Below are positions 27,300 to 35,648 of a DNA stretch of 64,000 bases, in pieces. The notes below the pieces were generated by a model that did not search any database, was not told the origin of the DNA, and was given only the letters and a program-made list of their open reading frames with translations. Positions within the stretch are counted from its first letter, which is position 1; every line of letters starts with the position of its first letter. The position numbers and the translations under genes were made by a program. This stretch comes from JAGTVG01 sp942491935 (GTDB lineage Bacteria; Bacteroidota; Bacteroidia; Cytophagales; Cyclobacteriaceae): positions 6,462 through 70,461 of the forward strand of contig CALOCZ010000010.1 in the NCBI GenBank assembly GCA_942491935.1. Reading direction: 5' to 3'.

Positions 27300-28145
27300 T
27301 TATTGAATATCAGATAATGAGAATGTGTTCTCTATTCGTACGCCTTTTTCTGTATTATGCACAGTAGCGCATTCAATGTGAGGATCATGTTCAAAGAATA
27401 ATATGTAATTTTTCCGTGCAGCTTCATTCAGGAAAGCTTCTTTCTCTGTCAAAGTCAATAGAGGTCTTGTATCATATCCCATTACATAGGGTAAAGGAAT
27501 ATGACCTGCAGAAGGTAAAAGATCAGCAACAAAAACTATTGTTTTGCCTTTGTATTTGATCTTTGGTAACATTTGACTTTCTGTATGACCATTTACATAG
27601 ATTATATCGAACTGCTCAGAAAAGGGATTTTCTTTATTGATAAGGTTCAACCTGCCATGTTCTTCTATAGGGAGTATATTTTCCTTCAGGAAACTGGCTT
27701 TTTCTCTTGGGTTTGGTTTAATAGCCCATTTCAGGTGGTTTTTGTTGGTCCAGTATCTTGCCCTATTAAAAACCAATTCAAATTCTTCCGGATCCTCAAG
27801 ATTTCGCCTTACAGCGCCTCCACAATGATCAAAATGAAGGTGCGTGAAAAATACATCAGTTATATCATCAGGAGTGAAGCCAATTTCCCGTAAGGAACCT
27901 AGTAAATTATTTGGTCCGTGAAGATAATAATAGCTGAAAAACTTCTCAGATTGTTTATCTCCTATCCCGGTATCAATAAGTATCAACCTGTCTCTATCTT
28001 CTATCAGCAGGCACCGCATAGCCCATGTGCACATGTTATTCTCATCTGCAGGATTCAAATTATTCCAGATCGATTTTGGGATTACCCCAAACATGGCACC
28101 ACCGTCCAGTTTGAAATTTCCAGCATGAATTACGTGTAGGTTCAT
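27300..28145 (-). CDS. MBL-fold metallo-hydrolase
   Basis: 281 residues of a metallo-beta-lactamase fold. The metal site is THLHFDHCGG (H102, H104, D106, H107), with YVNGHTESQM, FVADLLPSAG and FEHDPHIECA giving the other ligands. LIDTGIG marks the early strand. The start HAGNFKLDGGAMFGVIPK is close to the AttM/AiiA and quinolone-cleaving subgroups, so lactonase or ester hydrolysis is possible. The substrate cannot be assigned. The patatin gene follows after one base, so lipid-like ester turnover is a reasonable shared theme. Confidence 0.9.
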   Translation of the reverse strand: MNLHVIHAGNFKLDGGAMFGVIPKSIWNNLNPADENNMCTWAMRCLLIEDRDRLILIDTGIGDKQSEKFFSYYYLHGPNNLLGSLREIGFTPDDITDVFFTHLHFDHCGGAVRRNLEDPEEFELVFNRARYWTNKNHLKWAIKPNPREKASFLKENILPIEEHGRLNLINKENPFSEQFDIIYVNGHTESQMLPKIKYKGKTIVFVADLLPSAGHIPLPYVMGYDTRPLLTLTEKEAFLNEAARKNYILFFEHDPHIECATVHNTEKGVRIENTFSLSDIQ

Positions 28146-28223
28146 ATTGTTCTAAATAAAAAAGCCACAAACTCCTGAAGCGATCATTTGGAATTTATGG
28201 CCATATACTTTTTGAATCAATTG

Positions 28224-29171
28224 TTATTCTTTGTATACACCCATTTTGGAAAATTTATCAATCCGGCGTTTTATACGTTCGTCAGGAGATAATTTTTCCA
28301 AAGCCGCAATTTCTTTTAGAATTGCATTTTTCAGGATTATGGAAGTTGCTTTCAAATCTTTATGAGCTCCGCCTAATGGTTCCTCAAGTATGGAATCGAT
28401 CAGGCCAAATCCCAGCATATCGTCTGCTGTAAGTTTTAAAGCATCGGCAGCTTGTTCTTTATATTCCCAGCTACGCCATAATATAGAGCTACAGGATTCC
28501 GGTGAAATCACGGAATACCACGTATTTTCCATCATGATCACCTTATCCCCTATTGCAATGCCTATGGCGCCACCTGATGCGCCCTCCCCAATGATAATAC
28601 ATATGACCGGAACCTTAAGCATGAACATATCCCGCATATTCCTGGCAATAGCCTCAGCTTGTCCCCTAGCCTCAGCATCAATTCCCGGGTAAGCACCTGG
28701 GGTGTCGATTAAAGCCACAATAGGTTTATTAAATTTCTCTGCGAGTTTCATAAGGCGAAGTGCCTTTCTGTAACCATCCGGATTGGCCATGCCGAAATTT
28801 CGAATCTGCCGTTGTTTGGTATTTCTTCCTTTCTGTTGTCCAATGAACAGGACCGTTTTTCCATCTACATTTCCAAAACCCCCGATCATAGCTTTATCAT
28901 CTTTCACCATCCTATCGCCATGCATTTCTATGAAATCATCTGTGATCTCATAAATATAGTCGAGCGTATAAGGTCTTTCCGGATGTCTGGCCAGCTGAAC
29001 ACGTTGCCATCGGGTCAGGTTCTCGAAGATCTCTTTTTTCAGACTTTCGAGTTTAACCTCAAGTGCCTTCACCGCCTTATCCACTTCCACTCCACTCCCA
29101 TGAGCAAGGTGTTTCATTTCTTCTATTTTGTGCTCCAGGTCCTCAATGGGCTTTTCAAATTCCAGATGCAT
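28224..29171 (-). CDS. accA: Acetyl-CoA carboxylase carboxyltransferase subunit alpha
   Basis: 315 residues, the standard AccA length. With AccD it transfers the carboxyl group from biotin to acetyl-CoA in fatty acid synthesis. The marks are an N-terminal coiled coil (EFEKPIEDLEHKIEEMK), LARHPERPYTLDYI, GDRMVKDDKAMIGG, GNVDGKTVLFIGQQKGR, ALIDTPGAYPGIDAEARGQ and GEGASGGAIGIAIGD, then SPESCSSILWR. A -7 promoter box lies 25 bases before the start. It is followed at 78 bases by the MBL-fold gene on the same strand. Confidence 0.98.
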   Translation of the reverse strand: MHLEFEKPIEDLEHKIEEMKHLAHGSGVEVDKAVKALEVKLESLKKEIFENLTRWQRVQLARHPERPYTLDYIYEITDDFIEMHGDRMVKDDKAMIGGFGNVDGKTVLFIGQQKGRNTKQRQIRNFGMANPDGYRKALRLMKLAEKFNKPIVALIDTPGAYPGIDAEARGQAEAIARNMRDMFMLKVPVICIIIGEGASGGAIGIAIGDKVIMMENTWYSVISPESCSSILWRSWEYKEQAADALKLTADDMLGFGLIDSILEEPLGGAHKDLKATSIILKNAILKEIAALEKLSPDERIKRRIDKFSKMGVYKE

Positions 29172-29195
29172 AATACTATATTGACTAGGTCAGAT

Positions 29196-29203
29196 ACAAA
29201 ATT
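29196..29203 (-). promoter_or_regulatory. Probable -7 promoter box for accA
   Basis: On the minus strand TAATTTTG, matching TAnnTTTG, 25 bases before the ATG. No -33 box at the normal spacing is visible. Confidence 0.4.
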
Positions 29204-29410
29204 AAACAATAAAATAAGTATAAATAATTATCACAAAATAATCGTTGAAAAAGTAAGTATACGAGATAATTAAGACATTTTAAAATTATTTATAATTAGT
29301 TTTGGATTAAACCGATCATCGGTCTATTTTTGCATGCGCAAGATTGTTTAGTGTGTGGTCATTTTTGGTTATCAATAAAATCACAAATCATCAAATCACT
29401 AAATGAGCAT

Positions 29411-29485
29411 GGTCTGGTAGTTCAGTTTGGTTAGAATGCCTGCCTGTCACGCAGGAGGTCGCGAGTTCGAGTCTCGTCCAGAGGG
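29411..29485 (+). tRNA. tRNA-Asp (GTC) with a mismatched acceptor end
   Basis: 75 bases fold as a tRNA: D arm stem GTTC/GAAT, anticodon stem CCTGC/GCAGG with loop CTGTCAC (anticodon GTC at 29446-29448), T arm GCGAG/CTCGT. The acceptor 5' strand is GGTCTGG. The 3' strand reads CCAGAGG where CCAGACC is expected, so positions 1:72 and 2:71 would be G:G. Five acceptor pairs remain. No CCA is encoded, as usual in this phylum, and a T run follows directly. The anticodon and arms are sound; whether it functions is open. Confidence 0.85.
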
Positions 29486-29652
29486 TTTTTTTATTCTTCA
29501 AGATGAATCGAATATAGCCTTGCTCGTAATATTTGTTTTCTTGCAGTTAATATAGAAAATATCTAATTTATGTAAACAATCTAATTATCAAGCTAATGTA
29601 TTCCTTATCCAGAATCAAATTCGATTTAATTATTTTATATAGTGCGAAAATC

Positions 29653-29681
29653 TTGAAATCAGCCTCTTTTGTGTAATTTTG
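29653..29681 (+). promoter_or_regulatory. Bacteroidota-type promoter for the GH5 gene
   Basis: TTG at 29653-29655, an 18-base spacer and TAATTTTG at 29674-29681: the best -33/-7 pair in the window. The start codon is 48 bases downstream, with a strong Shine-Dalgarno sequence (AAGGAGG) between. Confidence 0.6.
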
Positions 29682-29728
29682 CCTAATGTTAAAACCAGTA
29701 GTTAATTAATACCAAGGAGGATAAGGAG

Positions 29729-31279
29729 ATGAGAAGTAGATTTTTAGCCATTCTGTCGATTTTGTTTTTGATGTTCAGCAGCTGCTCTAAGGATGAACCA
29801 GGACCAGCCGATGATAATAATGATCCAGTGGATCCAATAATACCAATTACCATAGACCTGGATCAATTCAGCCGGGACCATAAAGGTTTTAACCTTCAGG
29901 GAAAATTCGATGTGCACTGGTCAAATGCCGGATTCAAAGAAGAGGAATTCATTATTATGCAGGACCTGGGTTTCAATTTCGCCAGGCTACCTCTTGATTA
30001 TCAGACATATACCAAATCCGGTGACTGGGATACGTTTATTGAAGAGGAAGTAAAAGAAATAGATCAAGCTGTCGCATGGGGAAAACAATATGGCGTACAC
30101 ATATGTATAAATCTGCACAGAGCACCCGGCTATTCAGTAAATCAATCTTCTATACCCCCCAATCAGGATCTGGACCTCTGGACTAATTCAGTCGCTCAGG
30201 AAGCCTTTGTCAACCACTGGGCATTTTTTGCTGAGCGATATAAAGACATTCCATACGATGAAGTCAGCTTTAATCTGGTTAATGAACCCGCGGATGTGGA
30301 CGAAGCAACTTATGTAAACGTTATGAAAATGGCCATCGATAAGATTCATGAGATCAATCCCAACCGGATCATTTTTGTAGATGGAATAGACTGGGGAAAC
30401 CACCTGATAATGTCACTTAAAAACGCCAGGAATGTTATTCAGTCAATTCATATGTATGATCCTTTTCCTCTAACGCATTATAAAGCCAATTGGGCAGATG
30501 GTTCGGATACATGGCCAATCCCAGTCTGGCCCATTACCAATATTTCCAATTATTTATATGGAGCATGGAAAAGCGATTTACAGTCACCCCTGGTATTCGA
30601 AGGAGAATTTTCTAAAGATGATACCATCACCATCAATGTGCACCAGGTCTCCCTTGAAGCTACCCTGCAGATCATGCTCGATGACACTGAGATATACAAC
30701 AAAAATTTCGTTTGCGGACCTGACCTTGGGGATGATTGGACAGAGATCAATTTAACAGAATGGGGGTATCAGAATTACTCCAACAAGGATTATTCCATTG
30801 TATTACCTTCAGGTGGTTCAAAATTGACAATCTCCATTACTGAAGGAGACTGGATGACAATGAATAAAATTATCCTTTCTTATTTGGGAAAAAGTATAGA
30901 AATTATTCCAGGAAACACTTCCTGGGGATCAAGGCAGGACACTTACAAAATTACTTCTGATGGAGAAATCACTAACTCAGACGGGTCCCCTGTTCTTGCA
31001 CTAGGTGATCTGAAAGAAACATTGGAAACAGCCAAGACGCAGCAAATTCCAATAATGATACAGGAATTCGGTGTGTATAACAAAACTCCTCATACTGTAA
31101 CATTGGATTATTTATCTGATGTGGTGAGTTTGTTCAATGATTATAGCATAGGATATGCACTATGGAACATGATTGGTGATTTCGGCATCCTCGATACAGA
31201 TAGAAGCGATTGCAATTATACACTCTATAATGGAAGGCAACTCGATCAGGAAATGCTGGATATATTAAAAGGCAACTAA
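29729..31279 (+). CDS. Lipoprotein glycoside hydrolase family 5 (cellulase-type) with an internal domain
   Basis: 516 residues. A lipoprotein signal has Cys19 (MFSSC), and a Pro/Asp-rich linker follows. The GH5 barrel shows FNFARLPLDYQTY, CINLHRAPGYS, LVNEPADV with the acid/base E186, and MIQEFGVY with the nucleophile E446. The two glutamates are normally about 100-140 residues apart, but here 260. The extra stretch (about residues 285-405) is beta-rich (FSKDDTITINVHQVSLEATL) and reads as a carbohydrate-binding-like domain inserted in the barrel. The product should sit on the cell surface and cleave beta-glucans or mannans. The exact specificity is unknown. Confidence 0.92.
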   Translation: MRSRFLAILSILFLMFSSCSKDEPGPADDNNDPVDPIIPITIDLDQFSRDHKGFNLQGKFDVHWSNAGFKEEEFIIMQDLGFNFARLPLDYQTYTKSGDWDTFIEEEVKEIDQAVAWGKQYGVHICINLHRAPGYSVNQSSIPPNQDLDLWTNSVAQEAFVNHWAFFAERYKDIPYDEVSFNLVNEPADVDEATYVNVMKMAIDKIHEINPNRIIFVDGIDWGNHLIMSLKNARNVIQSIHMYDPFPLTHYKANWADGSDTWPIPVWPITNISNYLYGAWKSDLQSPLVFEGEFSKDDTITINVHQVSLEATLQIMLDDTEIYNKNFVCGPDLGDDWTEINLTEWGYQNYSNKDYSIVLPSGGSKLTISITEGDWMTMNKIILSYLGKSIEIIPGNTSWGSRQDTYKITSDGEITNSDGSPVLALGDLKETLETAKTQQIPIMIQEFGVYNKTPHTVTLDYLSDVVSLFNDYSIGYALWNMIGDFGILDTDRSDCNYTLYNGRQLDQEMLDILKGN

Positions 31280-31367
31280 GTGGGATAATCTGTAATAACC
31301 ACTACTTGCTCAGACAAACTGATTAATCTAGAACATACATCCTGTCAAAAACAATCATCCTAGTAAC

Positions 31368-31571
31368 TCAGCAGCATGTAAATAAGTATTTTTCCTCCGA
31401 TCCACCTTTCACCCGCTTTCGTAATAAGTGAATCTGCTTATCTATCAACTTAGAGGGTGGAAGTTTTCCTTTCATTCTTATGCTATCATAAACTAGTAGA
31501 ATTTCTTCTTCAGCTTTTACAAAAGTAGAAATATGTTTACTCCCATAGTTTTTCCGTAGAGTATTTTTCAT
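31368..31571 (-). CDS. Small hypothetical protein
   Basis: 67 residues, basic (many Lys and Arg), for example KLPPSKLIDKQIHLLRKRV. There is no signal, helix or motif known to me. No Shine-Dalgarno is seen, only an A/T-rich leader. It lies alone in a loose AT-rich region. The frame may be coding, but chance is a real alternative. Confidence 0.3.
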   Translation of the reverse strand: MKNTLRKNYGSKHISTFVKAEEEILLVYDSIRMKGKLPPSKLIDKQIHLLRKRVKGGSEEKYLFTCC

Positions 31572-31724
31572 TTTTTAAAAAATCTAATTCAAAACATAAG
31601 CGTTTATTATAAGAACACTAAAAATCTCAAATTAGTTTCCAAATACCACACATTTTTTCTATTGACAAGTTTAAACAGTTAAACTTACCCGATTAAATCA
31701 TAGTTTTAGCAAGAATCAGAATAA

Positions 31725-31973
31725 CTACCAAAAAGATCCCTGATACGTTGGAACTTCCTTTATCTGTTTGGTTTCCTGTGGATCAAATTCGAGTTTCAAA
31801 ACCTTAACTCCATCCTGTGTCACATAGACCGAATTTTTTGAATCCTGCAGTACCAGTAACAGATTTTCGACATTCTTGATTTTTCCAATTACCCACGGAT
31901 TACCCTCTTTGATGTGGTGATACTGGCTAAGTGTTAGAATTATCTTCGCCATACTTATTGGATTAGAAAACAA
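31725..31973 (-). CDS. Small hypothetical protein with an unusual start region
   Basis: 82 residues from TTG 31973, or 75 from ATG 31952 (MAKIILTLSQYHHIKEG). The product is a compact beta-rich sequence (NPWVIGKIKNVENLLLVLQD, VYVTQDGVKVLKLEF) without a known family. A strong Shine-Dalgarno (AAAGGAGG) is placed eight bases before the TTG, which favours that start. An ATG at 31978 in another frame encodes a seven-codon leader (MFCFLIQ) that stops two bases before ATG 31952. A partly complementary CTCC lies just upstream of the GGAGG. Confidence 0.5.
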   Translation of the reverse strand: MFSNPISMAKIILTLSQYHHIKEGNPWVIGKIKNVENLLLVLQDSKNSVYVTQDGVKVLKLEFDPQETKQIKEVPTYQGSFW

Positions 31974-32120
31974 AACATATCCTCCTTTAATAAAGGGAGT
32001 ATATTATATTAAACGTCATAAAAAATATATAAGTTTTTGAGAGATGAAATTTGTGATAATAATAATATTTGAGAGAGGAAAAATCCAAATTATTCAATAC
32101 AAAACTGATAGAGGAGGTGT

Positions 32121-32207
32121 ATGTTGATTTTTTATAATGAGTTATTACAACGCCATAATATTTTTCCCGATTCTCATTTAAATCACATAATGTTAATATT
32201 CAATTAA
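32121..32207 (+). CDS. Very small ORF with a strong ribosome site
   Basis: 28 codons (MLIFYNELLQRHNIFPDS, then a short hydrophobic end). GAGGAGGTGT ends directly before the ATG. A T-tailed hairpin in the same orientation lies 87 bases after the stop. No homology is known to me. It could be a small peptide, a leader or chance. The flanks 31974-32120 and 32208-32293 hold nothing else that I recognise. Confidence 0.3.
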   Translation: MLIFYNELLQRHNIFPDSHLNHIMLIFN

Positions 32208-32293
32208 TCAGCAATAGAGACATTTTGGTTAATATTGCTACTGGGTAATACTTCTAAAACACATCTTCTCATTACCCTATTTACCACATCCCT

Positions 32294-32324
32294 ATCCCTC
32301 GTTACGCAGGCGGGGGATTTTTTT
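32294..32324 (+). terminator. Terminator on the plus strand before murQ
   Basis: ATCCCTCG and CGGGGGAT form an eight-base stem with one G-T pair, a nine-base loop and a T run on the plus strand. The only plus-strand transcript it could end is that of the 28-codon ORF upstream, since murQ is on the minus strand. Confidence 0.6.
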
Positions 32325-32336
32325 CCAGAAAGAGAA

Positions 32337-33146
32337 TTATTTATTTCCCCTTCTGAAATCAACAGCTTTTCTAACTGAACCAAATTCCTTTAGCAAGTGT
32401 TCAGCCTCCTCTTCTCCTATCCCTAATTCATCCATGATCATGCGAGTTCCCCTTCCAATTAATTTCACATTAGTTAACTGCATGTCCACCATTTTATTTC
32501 CTTTCACTCTTCCTAGCTTTATCATCACGGAAGTTGAGATCATATTCAGGACAAGTTTTTGAGCAGTGCCTGATTTCATTCGAGTGCTTCCCGTAACAAA
32601 TTCTGGTCCTACAATCACCTCTATTGGAAATTCAGCAGCCTCGGCCAACTTAGTATCTAAATTGCATGTTATACAGCCAGTCAGCATTCCTTCTGCTCTT
32701 GCTTTCTGTACTGCACCAATAACATATGGTGTTCGACCACTGGCAGCAATTCCAATCACTACATCGTTTTCGGTAATATCATAATCCAACAGGTCACGCC
32801 AACCACCTTCAGGATCATCCTCAGCAAATTCAACAGCTTTTCGAATAGCCTGGTCACCTCCAGCCATCATTCCTACCACCAATCCATGAGGCACTCCGTA
32901 GGTTGGCGGACATTCTGATGCATCTACAATACCCAATCTTCCGCTGGTCCCGGCTCCAACATAGAATAACCTCCCGCCCTGTTGCATTTTATCGATAATC
33001 AAAGGCACGAGCGCTTCTATCTGTGGAATAGACCTGGCTACTGCATGAGGTACCGTTTCATCTTCCCTGTTAATATTTTCTAGCAATTCACGAACTGACA
33101 TCTGTTCCAGATTGTCATAATTTGATGATGATTCTGTAATACTCAT
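32337..33146 (-). CDS. murQ: N-acetylmuramic acid 6-phosphate etherase
   Basis: 269 residues. MurQ removes D-lactate from MurNAc-6-phosphate to give GlcNAc-6-phosphate in cell-wall sugar recycling. The SIS fold shows RLFYVGAGTSGRLGIVDASECPPTYG with the likely catalytic Glu78, AGGDQAIRKAVEFAEDDPEGG, VIGIAASGRTPYV, and FVTGSTRMKSGTAQKLVLNM. The C-terminus has IGRGTRMIMDELG, the usual UBA-like end. It lies eight bases after a BadF-type kinase gene and completes a three-gene unit with it and a sulfatase. Confidence 0.97.
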   Translation of the reverse strand: MSITESSSNYDNLEQMSVRELLENINREDETVPHAVARSIPQIEALVPLIIDKMQQGGRLFYVGAGTSGRLGIVDASECPPTYGVPHGLVVGMMAGGDQAIRKAVEFAEDDPEGGWRDLLDYDITENDVVIGIAASGRTPYVIGAVQKARAEGMLTGCITCNLDTKLAEAAEFPIEVIVGPEFVTGSTRMKSGTAQKLVLNMISTSVMIKLGRVKGNKMVDMQLTNVKLIGRGTRMIMDELGIGEEEAEHLLKEFGSVRKAVDFRRGNK

Positions 33147-33154
33147 ATTTTAAA

Positions 33155-33991
33155 CTAGTTCTGTGACAAATGATATTCGATAAGACCTTCAATCGGATTG
33201 TTCTCAATTTTGCCCAATCCCAACTGATATTTATCGAGTACTTCTTTAAGAATTTTGTTGTAATTGACTGCAATCGACCCAATAAAACTGATTTTATATC
33301 CACGATAACCTTCATACCTGATAACATACTCCTTAACAAACTCCTCAAAACTTTGAGATACGAGATCATGCATATATTTATGATCAAGATACTCATGTAT
33401 ATATTTTGAGAATCCGGCAAGATACTTACTTGGCATTGCATCCTGGTTCACATGCTTCAATACTTCTTCTTTATTGATACCAATCTCATCGTTAATGATT
33501 TTTAACAAACTTTCAGGCATATCTTCCCTGAAATCACGACAAATTGTTTCCAGAAGAAGCTCCACTTCCTTCATCTCTAAAATAAAACCCAAGGATGGGA
33601 TTGATCTGACAATATTTTCACCGTTATAAATACATGATCCGGAGCCAGTCCCAAGGATACAAACAATCCCGGATTCTTTCTGGAACAATGCCCGCGCAGC
33701 TCCTAGAAGGTCTGTTCTAACTGAAATTACCTCCGCCCCAAATTGCGAGGCCAGTGCCTGGCTTACAATTGCCTTTTGATTATCAGTTGAACAACCTGCT
33801 CCGTAAAAGTATATTTCTTCTATATGCCTTGAGGACAACTGTGTTCTTGCATGAGTGATTTCTTTTAATATTTCATCCGGGTTATTGTAATAAGGATTGA
33901 TTCCGGCCGTATTCGCTGTCTGGACCTCACCTGCACCATCCGTACACTTCCATATTGTTTTAGTGGACCCGCTATCTGCTATTAAAATCAT
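33155..33991 (-). CDS. BadF/BadG/BcrA/BcrD-type sugar kinase (GlcNAc/MurNAc kinase-like)
   Basis: 278 residues with the ASKHA fold: MILIADSGSTKTIWKCTDG (phosphate-1 loop), the GIVCILGTGSGSCIYNGE phosphate-2 motif, and FIGSIAVNYNKILKE (adenosine motif). Relatives in this phylum phosphorylate GlcNAc or MurNAc. It sits eight bases upstream of murQ, which uses MurNAc-6-phosphate, so MurNAc kinase (MurK-like) is the likely role. The sulfatase gene precedes it by nine bases. The role is inferred from context; GlcNAc kinase is the main alternative. Confidence 0.88.
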   Translation of the reverse strand: MILIADSGSTKTIWKCTDGAGEVQTANTAGINPYYNNPDEILKEITHARTQLSSRHIEEIYFYGAGCSTDNQKAIVSQALASQFGAEVISVRTDLLGAARALFQKESGIVCILGTGSGSCIYNGENIVRSIPSLGFILEMKEVELLLETICRDFREDMPESLLKIINDEIGINKEEVLKHVNQDAMPSKYLAGFSKYIHEYLDHKYMHDLVSQSFEEFVKEYVIRYEGYRGYKISFIGSIAVNYNKILKEVLDKYQLGLGKIENNPIEGLIEYHLSQN

Positions 33992-34000
33992 ATCTACTTC

Positions 34001-35545
34001 CTATTTGGCATTTAGGTTTGGGTTATTATCGGGAGGTTCACAGTACCAGGCTAATTTGCCCTCAACATCCAATCCCTCAGGTATATTTTTTGCCTCAGGA
34101 TGGGTTTCTTCAAAGATATCCAGCATTCGCAATTGCAGTTCAGTCAATATTTCAGCATTTTCCGGATCTACAGATACATCGGTTGTTTCATTAGGATCTG
34201 AAATCAAATTATATAAGCGATGCCTGACACCTGAAGGCGGATTTCCTGTTGCATAACCCTGCGCAAGATCGTGCTTCCCTGTGGTATAAATATACTTCCA
34301 TTTTTCGGTTCGTACCATAGCTTTATTATCAGCCAGAAATTCTGAAAAAACCACATCCCTTATATTATTAGGATCTTTAGTGAAATAAGTGACGAGACTC
34401 CGGCCTTGAACATCGGGCATTTCATCCACACCTAAAAAATCAATTACGGTAGGTACTACATCTATAAATTCAACCATCTCCTTTTTGGTATTCTGTTCGG
34501 GATGATTCCCTCCCGCACTAAGGATTAGAGGAGCCCTGACAGCTTCCTCCCACATCATATGCTTTTCAAATCTTTTGTGATCATTAAGGAGGTATCCATG
34601 ATCCCCAAGGTAAACTACAAGTGTATTCTCTGAAAGACCCGCCTTTTCTAAACCTTCTAATACCATTCCTACATTCTTGTCGAGATATTCAACAGAAGTA
34701 TAATAAGCGGAAATAATTCCTTTTCGTTCATCTTCGGTAAGATCTTTAAAAACAAGAGGAATGAACTCATCATCCTCAGGACTACCGGTTGGCAAAGGCA
34801 TTTCTTCAGGATCGTATCTCCCGGCATATTCGACTGGGAAATTGAAAGGGCTATGAGGTTCATGAAATCCCAACCATAGCAAGAATCTTCCGTCTTTGTT
34901 TTCATTTATAAACTCCACAGCTTTGTTGGCATAGAATGTCCCTATACTCTCCTCGTCATATTTATCAGACGGATAAGCATCAGAGTTCAACCAGATACGC
35001 GCATGATCTCTGAAAGGTTTCCATTGTGGACGGACAGATATTGAATCAGGGGGAGTTTCAGGCGGATTATTCTCCAGATGTTTAAAATAATCACTTCTTT
35101 CAATTTTTACATCGAAGCCATGATTCAACCTATTATTAAAATGGTTCTTTCCAATAATCGCAGATTTAAAACCGAACTGATTCAGGTGGTCTGCCAGGGT
35201 AAGCTGTTCTTCAGGAAAGGAGGTGGTGAGTAAGGTTACCCCTGTTGCATGAGGATATTTCCCGGTCAGGAGAGATTGCCGTGAAGCGCTGCATAAGGGT
35301 GAATTGGCAAATGCATTGGCAAAAAGCAATCCCCGGTCAGAAAGTCTGTCAAGATTCGGTGTTTTTATGATATCATTTCCCAGACTTCCCAGCACACCCG
35401 CTGCATGATCGTCACCAATGATAACAACCACATTTTGCATTTGAGGAATTGGTTGACTCTGTTCTGAAACTTTATCGTTTCTGCAAGAGGTAAAAAAGAT
35501 GATTAGAGATAGAGAAAAAATAACTTTCGAATACATTTGGTTCAT
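34001..35545 (-). CDS. Sulfatase lipoprotein
   Basis: 514 residues from ATG 35545 (MNQMYSKVIF). A longer in-frame start at 35716 would run through the opposite alkyltransferase-like gene and is rejected. A lipobox (FFTSC, Cys21) places it in the envelope. The sulfatase fold starts VVVIIGDDHAAG. The formylglycine site is CSASR with C85, the CxAxR variant of the usual CxPxR, followed by SLLTGKYPHATG. Then come GKNHFNN, LGFHEPHSPF and YLGDHGYLLNDHK. It is upstream of the sugar kinase and murQ genes by nine bases, so the substrate is probably a sulfated amino sugar or glycan. Confidence 0.93.
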   Translation of the reverse strand: MNQMYSKVIFSLSLIIFFTSCRNDKVSEQSQPIPQMQNVVVIIGDDHAAGVLGSLGNDIIKTPNLDRLSDRGLLFANAFANSPLCSASRQSLLTGKYPHATGVTLLTTSFPEEQLTLADHLNQFGFKSAIIGKNHFNNRLNHGFDVKIERSDYFKHLENNPPETPPDSISVRPQWKPFRDHARIWLNSDAYPSDKYDEESIGTFYANKAVEFINENKDGRFLLWLGFHEPHSPFNFPVEYAGRYDPEEMPLPTGSPEDDEFIPLVFKDLTEDERKGIISAYYTSVEYLDKNVGMVLEGLEKAGLSENTLVVYLGDHGYLLNDHKRFEKHMMWEEAVRAPLILSAGGNHPEQNTKKEMVEFIDVVPTVIDFLGVDEMPDVQGRSLVTYFTKDPNNIRDVVFSEFLADNKAMVRTEKWKYIYTTGKHDLAQGYATGNPPSGVRHRLYNLISDPNETTDVSVDPENAEILTELQLRMLDIFEETHPEAKNIPEGLDVEGKLAWYCEPPDNNPNLNAK

Positions 35546-35648
35546 GGCATTTAAATGAAAGGCAAAATTAATGAATAAAGCGTTTAATTTCTTAATTTTC
35601 GTGTTCATCTGAATTATCTGTATAATATAGATTATTAATACAATATAA

